Positions 7,062-15,208 of a stretch of 19,132 bases of DNA are shown piece by piece. The notes under the pieces are model-generated. The model ran no database searches. It was not told where the DNA came from and was given only the letters and a program-made list of their open reading frames with translations. Positions within the stretch are counted from its first letter, which is position 1. Each line of letters starts with the position of its first letter. The position numbers and the translations under genes are program-made. This DNA is from an uncultured Eubacteriales bacterium (lineage in GTDB: Bacteria; Bacillota; Clostridia; Lachnospirales; Bianqueaceae), in the NCBI GenBank assembly GCA_902493345.1, contig CABUPM010000045.1, forward strand, positions 1 to 19,132, given 5' to 3'.

Positions 7062-7504
7062 AGACGGAACGTTATTGGGAGAGCCATAGTATGGCGGAGA
7101 CGGAGGAGATCGGCCGGAGTCTTGGAGAATGTGCCAAGCCGGGTCAGGTCTATGGACTGGATGGCGATCTGGGCACAGGCAAAACGGTGCTTGCCAGAGG
7201 ATTTGCCCGTGGTCTCGGCATTACGCAGGACATTATGAGTCCCACATTCACGATTGTGCATGAATATTGGGAGGGACGGATTCCGCTGTTTCATTTTGAT
7301 GTGTACCGGCTGACAGACGAGGACGCGCTGTGGGAGATCGGATGGGAGGATTATCTGGATGCTTCCGGTGTGTGTTTGGTGGAATGGGCCTCGCAGCGGG
7401 CGGAGAGTATGCCCCTGGAGACGCAGTGGATTCGGATTGAGAAGGATTTGTCCAAGGGGACAGAGTACCGGAGGATTGTTTTGACGTCAGGAGAACAGAT
7501 ATGA
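7058..7504 (+). CDS. tsaE: tRNA threonylcarbamoyladenosine biosynthesis ATPase TsaE
   Basis: A 148-residue P-loop ATPase. Walker A is GDLGTGKT at residues 36-43, followed by the family blocks SPTFTIVHEY and FHFDVYRL. The late VEWASQ segment matches the usual VEW motif. TsaE works with TsaB and TsaD in transferring the threonylcarbamoyl group to A37 of ANN-decoding tRNAs, where its ATP hydrolysis is needed for turnover of the complex. Length and motifs are normal. It starts inside the stop of the upstream membrane-protein gene (ATGA) and ends inside the start of tsaB (ATGA), so the three are translated as a coupled set. Confidence 0.96.
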   Translation: MKTERYWESHSMAETEEIGRSLGECAKPGQVYGLDGDLGTGKTVLARGFARGLGITQDIMSPTFTIVHEYWEGRIPLFHFDVYRLTDEDALWEIGWEDYLDASGVCLVEWASQRAESMPLETQWIRIEKDLSKGTEYRRIVLTSGEQI

Positions 7505-8217
7505 TTATTTTGGGAATCGAAGCGGCGGCCAAGGTTGCGGGAGCCGCGGTATACAGAGATGGGCAGATTGTAGCGGAGCAGATGGTCGGCGGGACGCTGA
7601 CGCACTCGGAGACACTGATGCCCATGGTGGATTCTGTGCTGCGCCAGGCACAGGTGCAGCCGGAAGAGCTTACAGCGATCGCGTTGGACGAGGGACCGGG
7701 ATCGTTTACAGGTCTCCGGATCGGCGCTGCCACAGCAAAGGGATTGGCGCTGGGACTCCAGATTCCGTTGGCGCCCGTCGGAACCTTGACGGCGCTCGCG
7801 GCCAATATCGCGCCGACAGACCGGCTGATCGTGCCGATGATGGACGCGCGTAGAGGACAGGTATATACGGCAATCTACCGTTATCAGGGAGAGTCCATGG
7901 AGGAGATCATGGCTCCGGAGGCGCTTCCGCCGGAGACCTTGGCGCAGAAGCTAAATGAACTGGCGGTTTCAGCGATTCTTGTAGGAGACGGAGCGCCGGT
8001 CTATTGTGAGAAGCTCCAGAGCCTGACGGAGAAGCCGGTCCTACTGGCTCCGGCACAGTTATGCCACGCCAGCGCCGGAACGGTCGCGGTCCTTGGCGCG
8101 AAGCTGTGTGAAGCCGGAAAAACCATTCCGGGCGGAAGCCTGCAGCTGGAATACCTGCGCAAGCCTCAGGCCGAGCGGGAGCGGGAAGAGCGGCTGGCGG
8201 CGGAGGCGGGAAAATGA
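7501..8217 (+). CDS. tsaB: tRNA threonylcarbamoyladenosine biosynthesis protein TsaB
   Basis: A 238-residue protein of the ASKHA-fold TsaB family. Characteristic segments are ILGIEAA at the N-terminus, THSETLMP near residue 35, DEGPGSFTGLRIG near residue 64 and a central MMDARRGQVYTA. TsaB is the non-catalytic scaffold that pairs with TsaD. The gene overlaps tsaE and rimI by ATGA at both ends. The C-terminal tail is rich in Glu and Arg and looks like a helical extension. No tsaD follows in this window, although it is often nearby in related genomes. Confidence 0.95.
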   Translation: MIILGIEAAAKVAGAAVYRDGQIVAEQMVGGTLTHSETLMPMVDSVLRQAQVQPEELTAIALDEGPGSFTGLRIGAATAKGLALGLQIPLAPVGTLTALAANIAPTDRLIVPMMDARRGQVYTAIYRYQGESMEEIMAPEALPPETLAQKLNELAVSAILVGDGAPVYCEKLQSLTEKPVLLAPAQLCHASAGTVAVLGAKLCEAGKTIPGGSLQLEYLRKPQAEREREERLAAEAGK

Positions 8218-8678
8218 TCGAATACCGTCCCATGACCGAAGAGGACATCCCCCATGTGATAGAGATTGAGAACCAATGCTTTTCTCAGCCCTGGTCCGCG
8301 GAGGCGATGCTCCGGGAACTTCGGGAAAACGCCAAGATGGCAAGATACATGGTAGCCTGTGCGGATGGCCGGGTGGTGGGTTACGGCGGCTATTGGCAGA
8401 TCTTTGACGAGGCTCATATCACCAATATCGCCGTCGATGGAGAACACCGCAGACAGGGGATCGCCGGGAACATCCTCTTGGCGCTGGAGGCGGAGTACGC
8501 GTCTCGAGGGATCTTGTATGCGACCCTGGAGGTGCGTGTCAGCAATACGGCAGCGCATGAGCTATATTTAAAGCATGGATTTACAGATGCCGGCGTCCGG
8601 CCGGGGTATTATGAAAAACCGCGTGAAGACGCGTATATTATGTGGAAGACGATGGAAGCAGCGTCCGGTTCAAGATAA
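8214..8678 (+). CDS. rimI: Ribosomal protein bS18-alanine N-acetyltransferase RimI-like
   Basis: A 154-residue GNAT acetyltransferase. The acetyl-CoA-binding motif A is VDGEHRRQGIAG at residues 74-85. The RimI-type block LEVRVSNTAAHELYLKHGF spans residues 106-124 and includes Glu107 and Tyr118, positions expected in the active site. RimI acetylates the N-terminal alanine of ribosomal protein S18; in Firmicutes the family may have wider targets. The position directly after tsaB with an ATGA overlap is the classic arrangement and supports the name. The terminator stem begins inside the last codons of this gene. Confidence 0.92.
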   Translation: MIEYRPMTEEDIPHVIEIENQCFSQPWSAEAMLRELRENAKMARYMVACADGRVVGYGGYWQIFDEAHITNIAVDGEHRRQGIAGNILLALEAEYASRGILYATLEVRVSNTAAHELYLKHGFTDAGVRPGYYEKPREDAYIMWKTMEAASGSR

Positions 8679-8696
8679 GAGCCGGACGCTTTTCTT
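8660..8696 (+). terminator. Terminator after rimI
   Basis: An 8-bp GC-rich stem GCGTCCGG (8661-8668) / CCGGACGC (8682-8689) is followed by TTTTCTTTG. The left arm lies in the rimI coding sequence. It separates the tsa operon from the cas operon. Confidence 0.88.
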
Positions 8697-8729
8697 TGTA
8701 AATTTCTGTATTTAAAATAAGAAAAAGAA

Positions 8730-8758
8730 TTGACAAAAGATGGAGATTAATGTATAGT
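8730..8758 (+). promoter_or_regulatory. Promoter of the cas operon
   Basis: A perfect TTGACA (8730-8735), a 17-bp spacer and TATAGT (8753-8758). The first cas gene starts at 8780 after AAAGGAGG. This is a near-consensus promoter, so the operon is probably expressed without an activator. Confidence 0.82.
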
Positions 8759-8779
8759 AGGGTCAAAAGGAGGACGATC

Positions 8780-9514
8780 ATGAGAGAATTCCTCGCACAT
8801 ATTCGACAAGACAATAATGGACGGACCGAGCAGACGGTGCGTCAGCATAGCTGTAAGACAGCACAATACGCGTCAGATAGATTGAAGGGCATTGGATTGG
8901 AGCGCTTTGGTTTCCTGGCCGGGATCCTTCACGATATGGGAAAAGCCAAAAATGAATTCGCGGAGTATTTGGAGAAAGCAGTACAGGATCGGGATTCTGT
9001 ACGCAGGGGCAGTGTCAATCACACGTTTGCCGGATGCAGATATCTGTTGGAACAGTTTCATAAGGCCAAGGATGAGACTGGTCTGGAGCAATTGACATCC
9101 GAGTTGCTGGCATATGCGGTCGGAGCACATCATGGGCAATTCGACTGTGTAGATTCTCATCATCAAAATGGGTTTGAATATCGTCTGGAAAAAGAAAACA
9201 TTGGTTACGAGGAGTCTGTCCGTAACTTTCTGATGGAAGTAATGGAAGAGGCGGAAATAGAACATCTATTCGATCAGGCACAGGAAGAATTGTACGCAGT
9301 ATGTGTCAAAATCAACAGCCTGATTGAGAATTCAGAAGATGAGAATCACGATGGATTCTTTTATTATGGTTTATTGGCCAGGCTGATTCTCTCCGCGCTC
9401 ATGGACGCGGATCGAACGGATACGGCACCGTCCATATCCGAAACAGCTGCAAGGAGCAGAACGAACCGCAATGTGGCAAAACTGCCTGAACTATATGGAG
9501 CGGGAGCTGGATAA
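8780..9514 (+). CDS. cas3: Cas3 HD nuclease part (split or frameshifted cas3)
   Basis: A 244-residue HD-domain protein matching the N-terminal nuclease half of type I-C Cas3. Metal-binding residues include His23 in RQHSCKTA, the His51-Asp52 pair in GILHDMGKAK, His81 in SVNHTFAG and His117-His118 in VGAHHGQ. The family segment LILSALMDADRTDT is present near residue 215, after which the frame drifts and stops at 9514. The domain nicks and degrades target DNA in a metal-dependent way. AAAGGAGG precedes the ATG at 8780; a longer frame from 8750 overlaps the promoter -10 box and is excluded. The helicase half continues in the +1 frame from 9471 with a 44-nt overlap, so this is either a frameshift mutation of a single cas3 or a natural split. 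Confidence 0.85.
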   Translation: MREFLAHIRQDNNGRTEQTVRQHSCKTAQYASDRLKGIGLERFGFLAGILHDMGKAKNEFAEYLEKAVQDRDSVRRGSVNHTFAGCRYLLEQFHKAKDETGLEQLTSELLAYAVGAHHGQFDCVDSHHQNGFEYRLEKENIGYEESVRNFLMEVMEEAEIEHLFDQAQEELYAVCVKINSLIENSEDENHDGFFYYGLLARLILSALMDADRTDTAPSISETAARSRTNRNVAKLPELYGAGAG

Positions 9515-11165
9515 GTTTCCGCAGGATAAACCGATTCAGATTGCACGGCGCAGAATATCGGATCAATGCGCGGCTTTTGCCCATAAACCCGCCGGTATCT
9601 ACCGCCTGAATGTTCCAACCGGCGGTGGCAAGACGCTCTCAGCACTGCGCTATGCGCTGACGCATGCGAGACAATGGAACAAATCCCGCATTATCCTGAC
9701 ATCCAGCCTTCTTTCTATATTGGATCAGAACGCGGCGGTGATCCGCTCCTATCTGCCGGACGATGTACAGATCCTGGAGCATCATTCCAATGTGGTTCAG
9801 CCCAAAGAGGAAGACGAAAAGATCGAGTGGGAAATGCTGACAGAGCAGTATTCAGCGCCGATTGTGATTACAACGCTGGTTCAGCTCCTTAATACATTGT
9901 TTGCTGGGAAAAGCGCGTGTATCCGTCGTTTTCAGGCGTTGACGGACAGTATTATTGTCATCGACGAGGTCCAGACGGTTCCAACGCACCTACTGACACT
10001 GTTTAATCTGGCAGTGAATTTTTTGGCAGTAATCTGCAACACCACCGTTGTGTTATGTTCTGCGACACAGCCTGCCCTGGAATTGGCGGCGCATCCGCTT
10101 CTGGGCGGTATGGAAGAAATGGTTCCTTATGAGGAGAGCCTCTGGCAGCCGTTCCGACGCACAGAGATCTGCGACGCAGGATCCCTGCGATTGGAAGAGA
10201 TCCCGGAATTTGTCCGGGAAAAGGCCAAGGACTCGCAAAGCCTTCTTCTGGTCTGCAATACCAAGTCCGAAGCGACGTACCTGTTTGAAGCTTTGGCGGA
10301 CGGTACAGCGGAATGTTTTCATCTGTCTGCGGGCATGTGCATGGAGCATCGGAGAGATATCCTGAAGCGGATTCAGGACGCATTGGCCGATGGCAGGCAG
10401 ATTATATGCGTGGCAACCCAGGTGATAGAAGCCGGAGTCGATATTTCATTTGGCTGTGTGATCCGTTTGGCAGCCGGGATGGACAGTATTGTACAGGCAG
10501 CCGGACGGTGCAACCGCAACGGAGAGGTATCGGGAACCGTACCGGTATATGTTATCCGCTGCACAGATGAAAAATTGACGCGTCTGGCGGATATTCAGCG
10601 CGGCAAGGAAGCCTCAGAAGCTCTCCTGAATGCTTTTTCCAAAAAGCCGGAGCAGTTCATGGGTGATCTGACTTCGGATGCGGCGATCCGCCGGTACTAT
10701 CGAACGCTGTACGCGGGACTGAAGGAAAAGTACCAGGATGATTATATCCCGGAAGTCGGATGCAGCGTCTTCGAATTGCTGAGCATCAATGGAAACAATC
10801 TGCAAGGTGCTCCTTCCGTAGGAAAGTATATTTTGAACCAGGCTTTTAAAACAGCGGGCGATGTTTTTACAGTGTTCGCGCAGGATACGATGGATGTCCT
10901 GGTTCCCTATGGCCGGGGCCGGGAAATCAGCAATCGCCTTTTTGATATGGACCGTCAGTACGCGATGGATTATGAGGCATTGGAGACATTGCTCCAGGAG
11001 GCAAAAGCGTACACGGTTTCATTGTATCGATATCAGTCGGAGGAGCTGGAAAAGTACGGCGCGCTGGCACAGCTGTGTCAGGGCAGAATCCATGTGCTGC
11101 TGGACGGCTTCTATGATGATACAATTGGTTTTTCACTGAAGCAATCTATGGGAGGTGTGATATGA
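9471..11165 (+). CDS. cas3: Cas3 helicase part (split or frameshifted cas3)
   Basis: A 564-residue superfamily 2 helicase forming the C-terminal part of type I-C Cas3. Motifs in order: Walker A PTGGGKT (residues 49-55), DEVQ box (165-168, the DExH variant I know from I-C Cas3), SATQ (197-200), ATQVIEAGVD (315-324) and motif VI VQAAGRCNRNG (341-351). It unwinds target DNA recruited by Cascade. The first ATG, at 9471, has AAGGAG at 9451-9456, 14 nt away, which is long for an efficient site. Open frame without ATG extends a little further upstream. The segment just after the start (WQNCLNYMERELDKFPQ) continues naturally from the HD half as in single-chain Cas3. Its stop overlaps the cas5c start (ATGA). 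Confidence 0.88.
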   Translation: MWQNCLNYMERELDKFPQDKPIQIARRRISDQCAAFAHKPAGIYRLNVPTGGGKTLSALRYALTHARQWNKSRIILTSSLLSILDQNAAVIRSYLPDDVQILEHHSNVVQPKEEDEKIEWEMLTEQYSAPIVITTLVQLLNTLFAGKSACIRRFQALTDSIIVIDEVQTVPTHLLTLFNLAVNFLAVICNTTVVLCSATQPALELAAHPLLGGMEEMVPYEESLWQPFRRTEICDAGSLRLEEIPEFVREKAKDSQSLLLVCNTKSEATYLFEALADGTAECFHLSAGMCMEHRRDILKRIQDALADGRQIICVATQVIEAGVDISFGCVIRLAAGMDSIVQAAGRCNRNGEVSGTVPVYVIRCTDEKLTRLADIQRGKEASEALLNAFSKKPEQFMGDLTSDAAIRRYYRTLYAGLKEKYQDDYIPEVGCSVFELLSINGNNLQGAPSVGKYILNQAFKTAGDVFTVFAQDTMDVLVPYGRGREISNRLFDMDRQYAMDYEALETLLQEAKAYTVSLYRYQSEELEKYGALAQLCQGRIHVLLDGFYDDTIGFSLKQSMGGVI

Positions 11166-11896
11166 AAACCAAGCATCCAAATTATGTGGAGTTTCAGGTA
11201 ACCGGGGATTACGGGCTGTTTACGGATCCTATCATGCGAATGGGAGGGGAGAAATGCAGCTACCAGATTCCAACCTACGAGGCGTTGAAGGGGATTCTTC
11301 ACAGCGTGTACTGGAAGCCCACGATTGTCTGGTACATCGACGCGGTTCGTGTCATGAATCCAATCCAGACGGAGGTCAAAGGGATCCGGCCGATTCGGTA
11401 TCAGAGCAACGAAAATGATCTTGCGTACTATACGTATCTGAAGCAGTGCCGTTATCAGGTCCAGGCTCATTTTGAGTGGAATGACAATCGGCCGGAGCTG
11501 GCGCAGGATCGAAACGAGAACAAGCATCACTGCATCGCGCGCCGAAGCATTGAGCGGGGCGGCCGGAGAGACATCTTTTTGGGCACCAGGGAGTGCCAGG
11601 GGTATGTAGAGGCCTGCAGCTTTGGAGAAGGCACAGGGTATTACGATACCTTGCCGGAGCTCGCTTTTGGCCTAATGTATCATGGGATTACCTATGCGGA
11701 TGAAGCGTATTCTCCGGAGACTGCCGGGAAGATGACCGCGAATTTCTGGTATCCGGTTATGAGGCAGGGAATGATACGTTTTCTGCGTCCGGAAGATTGC
11801 CCCTGCCATAAGTTCCTGAGAGAAATGCCCATAAAGCCGTTTGGGGAGAATCTGGAGAACTTTAGCGGACTCAGGGAATTTGGGGAGGTGGAGTGA
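11162..11896 (+). CDS. cas5c: Cas5c (Cas5d), type I-C crRNA endonuclease and Cascade subunit
   Basis: A 244-residue RAMP protein. Type I-C lacks Cas6, and Cas5c both processes pre-crRNA and caps the 5' handle. The family block SYQIPTYEALKGILHSVYWKP is at residues 33-53 and the catalytic-type tyrosine is probably Tyr50. The KH pair is Lys121-His122 in NENKHHCIARR, matching the Tyr/Lys/His triad known from Bacillus halodurans Cas5d. A further conserved block, FLGTRECQGYVE, follows. The gene starts inside the cas3 stop and is preceded by GGAGG. It ends one base into the cas8c start codon. The CRISPR repeat in this window has the hairpin and 11-nt tail this enzyme needs. Confidence 0.95.
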   Translation: MKTKHPNYVEFQVTGDYGLFTDPIMRMGGEKCSYQIPTYEALKGILHSVYWKPTIVWYIDAVRVMNPIQTEVKGIRPIRYQSNENDLAYYTYLKQCRYQVQAHFEWNDNRPELAQDRNENKHHCIARRSIERGGRRDIFLGTRECQGYVEACSFGEGTGYYDTLPELAFGLMYHGITYADEAYSPETAGKMTANFWYPVMRQGMIRFLRPEDCPCHKFLREMPIKPFGENLENFSGLREFGEVE

Positions 11897-13695
11897 TGGG
11901 ACTTCTTCAAAGCGCCTATAAGACCTATTGCGCGGCGGGACAGGAGATAGGAAAATATGAGGAAGGCAAACAGCCGCTTGCGCCTGTTTCTCATATGATT
12001 ACAGCCGCTCAGATTGAGATCACACTGGATCAGGAAGGAAAATTTATTACGGCCGCAGCGGCAGATAAGACGGACGGTAAGATTATCATTCCCGTTACGC
12101 AGGAATCCGCAGGAAGAACCGCGGCACCTGCGGCACATCCTCTATGCGAGCAGATTGGATATCTTTGCGGCAAGGATGAAGAAAAGTATCAGTTGTATGT
12201 AACGCAGCTGGAACAATGGAATGCTTCGCCGTGGTCTCATCCGAAGCTACAGTCGGTATTGAATTACGTTAAGAGTAAGCAGCTGTTGTCGGATCTGGTA
12301 CGATGCGGACTGATTACGCTGAATGCTGCCGGTAAGCCCGAAAAGGATAAATTGCTGATCTGTTGGAGAATACTGAATGCGGACAGCGACGCTCCGCCGG
12401 AGTGTTGGAGAGATAAATCGCTGTTTCAGTCTTTCATTGATTATTATGCATCGACGCAGAATATGCTACAGGATTTATGTATGGTGTCCGGAGCAGTCAC
12501 CGGCATTACCGATCAGCATCCCAAAGGAGTGGTGCCTCTCTACGGTAATGCTAAGATTATTTCTTCCAATGATAAGGTTGGATTTACCTATCGGGGACGG
12601 TTTGAAGATAACCGGCAGACAGCGACAGTCAGTTATGAAGTATCGCAGAAGGCCCATGCGGCATTGCGCTGGTTGGTCGCCAATCAGGGTACGATTATCG
12701 GCGGACGAGTATTTCTCTGTTGGAATCCGGACGGAGTACAGCTCCCACGCGTCAATATGCCATTGCGGCTTAGCAAGAGTTCCGCAGTTTTTCGGCCGTC
12801 AGAATACAGGCAGGATCTGCAGAGAACGCTCCTGGGAGAAAAGGAGAGGCTGCCGCAGAACGCGCAGGCCGTTATCGCGGCATTCGACGCCGCTACAACG
12901 GGCCGATTGTCTGTAACGTATTATAATGAATTATTGGCCTCGGATTTTGTACAGCGTCTGCATGACTGGGATGAGAGCTGCTGCTGGAATCATGGAAAAT
13001 TCGGAGTACAGTCACCGTGGCTGAAAAATATTGTGGATTGCGCTTATGGTGTACAGCGGGTACAAAACGGAGTCGCACAATTCGTTACGGATGATAAGGT
13101 GCTGCGTCAGCAGATGCAGCGGATGGTTGCCTGCAGAGTCAACCGAGCCAGGATGCCGGCAGATATTCTGTGCCGTTTGGTGGAGAGGACATCCAATCCG
13201 ATGGCTTATGACGAGGGACTGTGGCGGGAGCTGCTGTTTGTGACCTGTGCTGTGATCCAAAAGTATCATGCCCCAATGTTAAAGGAGGAACTGTGTATGG
13301 AGTGGAAATTGGACCGTAAAGATCCCAGCTTCCAGTACGGCCGATTGCTGGCAGTGATGGAGCGGGCAGAAGCGGACTATTACGGAAAGACCAACGAAAG
13401 CCGTCAGACCAACGCGTTGAAGTCTCTTACCGCTTTTAAGAAGACACCGTGGAAAGTGTTTGAGAGAGTCAATGAGAAGCTGGAGAGCGCGTACCTGAAT
13501 CGATTGGATAAAAGGTCCCGCAATCGGTATTATCGCTTACGGGATGAGATCGTGGCGATTCTATGCCAGTGCTGCGAGGATCTGAACGCACCGCTTAACG
13601 AATTCTATCTGGTAGGGTATTCGCTTCAGCGAAACGCGTTTTTTGAAAGCAAGGATTCAAATAATCAGGAAACAACAGAGAATAAGGAGGAATAA
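11896..13695 (+). CDS. cas8c: Cas8c (Csd1), large subunit of type I-C Cascade
   Basis: A 599-residue Csd1 protein of typical length. It begins MGLLQSAYKTYCAAG and carries family blocks such as QHPKGVVPLYGNAKIISSNDKVGFTYRGRF, shared among Csd1 proteins (residues about 210-240). Cas8c recognises the PAM and supports the R-loop. I chose ATG 11896 because GGAGGTG ends 5 nt before it; the GTG at 11893 would be too close to that site. The ATG overlaps the cas5c stop by one base. The C-terminal 132 residues can also be made separately from an internal start (see the Cas11c entry). The last 15 residues are polar and low in complexity. Confidence 0.95.
   Translation: MGLLQSAYKTYCAAGQEIGKYEEGKQPLAPVSHMITAAQIEITLDQEGKFITAAAADKTDGKIIIPVTQESAGRTAAPAAHPLCEQIGYLCGKDEEKYQLYVTQLEQWNASPWSHPKLQSVLNYVKSKQLLSDLVRCGLITLNAAGKPEKDKLLICWRILNADSDAPPECWRDKSLFQSFIDYYASTQNMLQDLCMVSGAVTGITDQHPKGVVPLYGNAKIISSNDKVGFTYRGRFEDNRQTATVSYEVSQKAHAALRWLVANQGTIIGGRVFLCWNPDGVQLPRVNMPLRLSKSSAVFRPSEYRQDLQRTLLGEKERLPQNAQAVIAAFDAATTGRLSVTYYNELLASDFVQRLHDWDESCCWNHGKFGVQSPWLKNIVDCAYGVQRVQNGVAQFVTDDKVLRQQMQRMVACRVNRARMPADILCRLVERTSNPMAYDEGLWRELLFVTCAVIQKYHAPMLKEELCMEWKLDRKDPSFQYGRLLAVMERAEADYYGKTNESRQTNALKSLTAFKKTPWKVFERVNEKLESAYLNRLDKRSRNRYYRLRDEIVAILCQCCEDLNAPLNEFYLVGYSLQRNAFFESKDSNNQETTENKEE
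13297..13695 (+). CDS. cas11c: Cas11c small subunit, translated from an internal start in cas8c
   Basis: Within cas8c, AAAGGAGG at 13281-13288 stands 8 nt before an in-frame ATG at 13297. Translation from there gives 132 residues, the C-terminal part of Cas8c from residue 468 (starts MEWKLDRKDPSFQYG). The segment is mostly helical and basic. Type I-C Cascade is known to need a small subunit made from an internal start in cas8c, and the predicted length fits. The ribosome site is as strong as those of the other cas genes here. That the product is made and joins the complex is inferred. Confidence 0.8.
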   Translation: MEWKLDRKDPSFQYGRLLAVMERAEADYYGKTNESRQTNALKSLTAFKKTPWKVFERVNEKLESAYLNRLDKRSRNRYYRLRDEIVAILCQCCEDLNAPLNEFYLVGYSLQRNAFFESKDSNNQETTENKEE

Positions 13696-13698
13696 AAA

Positions 13699-14559
13699 AT
13701 GGCAGTATTGCAGAATAAGATCGATTTTGTAGCATTTGTTTCCGTGACACGGGCGAACAGCAATGGGGATCCGCTGGATGGCAACCGTCCCAGAGTGGAC
13801 TATAATGGATACGGGGAGATCTCCGACGTATGCATCAAGCGAAAGATCCGCAATCGGATGCAGGATATGGGCAATGCGATTTTTGTTCAATCCGAGGACC
13901 GCTGCGACGACGGTTATTCGACCTTAAGTGAGCGCGCCGCGGCCGTGTTGAAGAACAAGAGACGAGAAGAGGCGGAACAGATTGTTTGTGAAACATGGCT
14001 GGATGTTCGTTCTTTTGGCCAGGTCTTTGCGTTTAAGGATTTGAAGGACGCTAAGGGCAAGGGACTCTCTCTGGGAATACGCGGACCAGTTTCGATCCAT
14101 CAGGCGGTCAGTGTGGATCCTGTAGAGGTAGAATCCATGCAGATTACGAAGAGCGTGAGCGGTGAGAAAAAGAGCAAGGATGAAACAAGATCTTCGGATA
14201 CGATGGGAATGAAGCATTTTGTGCGGTTCGGACTATATAAGATCAAAGGTTCCATCAATGTTCAGCTGGCGGAGAAAACCGGTTTTTCAGAGGAAGACGC
14301 AGAAACAGTGAAGCAGTGCCTGCGTACCCTGTTTGTAAATGATGCCTCTTCCGCGCGTCCGGAGGGCTCTATGGAAGTAATCAAGCTGTTCTGGTGGAAG
14401 CATCCGGGAAAAGAAGGCAGCTACTCGGCCGCGCAAGTACACCGCCTGGCGCATGCGGAGCGGAAGGACAAGGATAGTATCCCTACCTGCGCGGAGGATT
14501 ATGAGATTAAAGTAGATTCCCTGCCAGGATTGACAGTGGAAGAGATCGATGGAATATGA
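13699..14559 (+). CDS. cas7c: Cas7c (Csd2), backbone subunit of type I-C Cascade
   Basis: A 286-residue Cas7 protein with the family opening (F)VAFVSVTRANSNGDPL and the NRPRVD(Y)NGYGEISDVCIKRKIRNR block. The central LDVRSFGQVFAF and GIRGPVSIHQAVS segments are hallmarks of Csd2, and the 150-175 loop contains KSKDETRSSDTMGMKH, also typical. Several copies coat the crRNA spacer. AAGGAGG lies 8 nt before the ATG, and the gap to cas8c is only 3 nt, so it is in the same operon. The final 11 nt overlap the cas4 start. Confidence 0.96.
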   Translation: MAVLQNKIDFVAFVSVTRANSNGDPLDGNRPRVDYNGYGEISDVCIKRKIRNRMQDMGNAIFVQSEDRCDDGYSTLSERAAAVLKNKRREEAEQIVCETWLDVRSFGQVFAFKDLKDAKGKGLSLGIRGPVSIHQAVSVDPVEVESMQITKSVSGEKKSKDETRSSDTMGMKHFVRFGLYKIKGSINVQLAEKTGFSEEDAETVKQCLRTLFVNDASSARPEGSMEVIKLFWWKHPGKEGSYSAAQVHRLAHAERKDKDSIPTCAEDYEIKVDSLPGLTVEEIDGI

Positions 14560-15208
14560 TGAAGAGGATTTCCTCCAACTGTCAGGCCTGCAGCATTTTA
14601 AGTTTTGCCGCAGGCAGTGGGCGCTGATTCATATTGAGAATCAATGGGCGGAAAACTACCGGACGGCAGACGGAAGGATTCTGCATGAAAACGCGCATAA
14701 CAGTGAATTCAGCGAGCAGCGTGGCGATAAACTCATCACGCGGGATATGCGGGTGTTTTCGGCAACTCTGGGTGTCTCCGGAGCTTGTGATATATTGGAA
14801 TTCCATCGTGGAAGTACCGGAATTCCCCTGAAAGGGAAAACAGGGCTGTGGCAGCCGTATCCGGTGGAATATAAGCGTGGAAAGCCTAAGCAGGCCACTG
14901 AGGATGCGCTGCAGCTGTGCGGACAGGCCATGTGTCTGGAAGAAATGCTGTGTTGTGAGATCCCGGTCGGAGCCTTATATTACGGTGAGATCCGCCACCG
15001 CACTGAGGTCCTGTTTACGCCGGATCTACGGCTGGAGGTCCGGAATCTTTTGGCAGAAATGCATGCGCTGTATGACCGGGGGCATACGCCTAAAGTGAAG
15101 ACTACAAAGGCATGCAATGCTTGTTCTCTGAAGGAACTGTGTCTGCCCAAATTGATGCGCAGCAAGTCGGTGGAGACATATTTGCATCGTACGATGGAGA
15201 GTGAATGA
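14549..15208 (+). CDS. cas4: Cas4 nuclease of the adaptation module
   Basis: A 219-residue Cas4 with PD-(D/E)xK nuclease and iron-sulfur residues. Cys20 in FKFCRRQW and the C-terminal Cys189, Cys192 and Cys198 should bind a 4Fe-4S cluster. The RecB-like core includes His46 (ILHENAH), Asp81 (SGACDILEF) and the Glu107-x-Lys109 pair in PVEYKRGKP, followed by the QLCGQAMCLEEM block. Cas4 trims prespacers and selects the PAM during type I-C adaptation. It overlaps cas7c by 11 nt and its stop overlaps the cas1 start. The ribosome site (GGAAGAG) is weaker than others in the operon. Confidence 0.95.
   Translation: MEYDEEDFLQLSGLQHFKFCRRQWALIHIENQWAENYRTADGRILHENAHNSEFSEQRGDKLITRDMRVFSATLGVSGACDILEFHRGSTGIPLKGKTGLWQPYPVEYKRGKPKQATEDALQLCGQAMCLEEMLCCEIPVGALYYGEIRHRTEVLFTPDLRLEVRNLLAEMHALYDRGHTPKVKTTKACNACSLKELCLPKLMRSKSVETYLHRTMESE

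Noticed and set aside
9440..9514. Programmed -1 frameshift signal joining the two cas3 parts
   Set aside because: The needed shift is +1, and no X-XXY-YYZ heptamer or stable downstream structure stands out.
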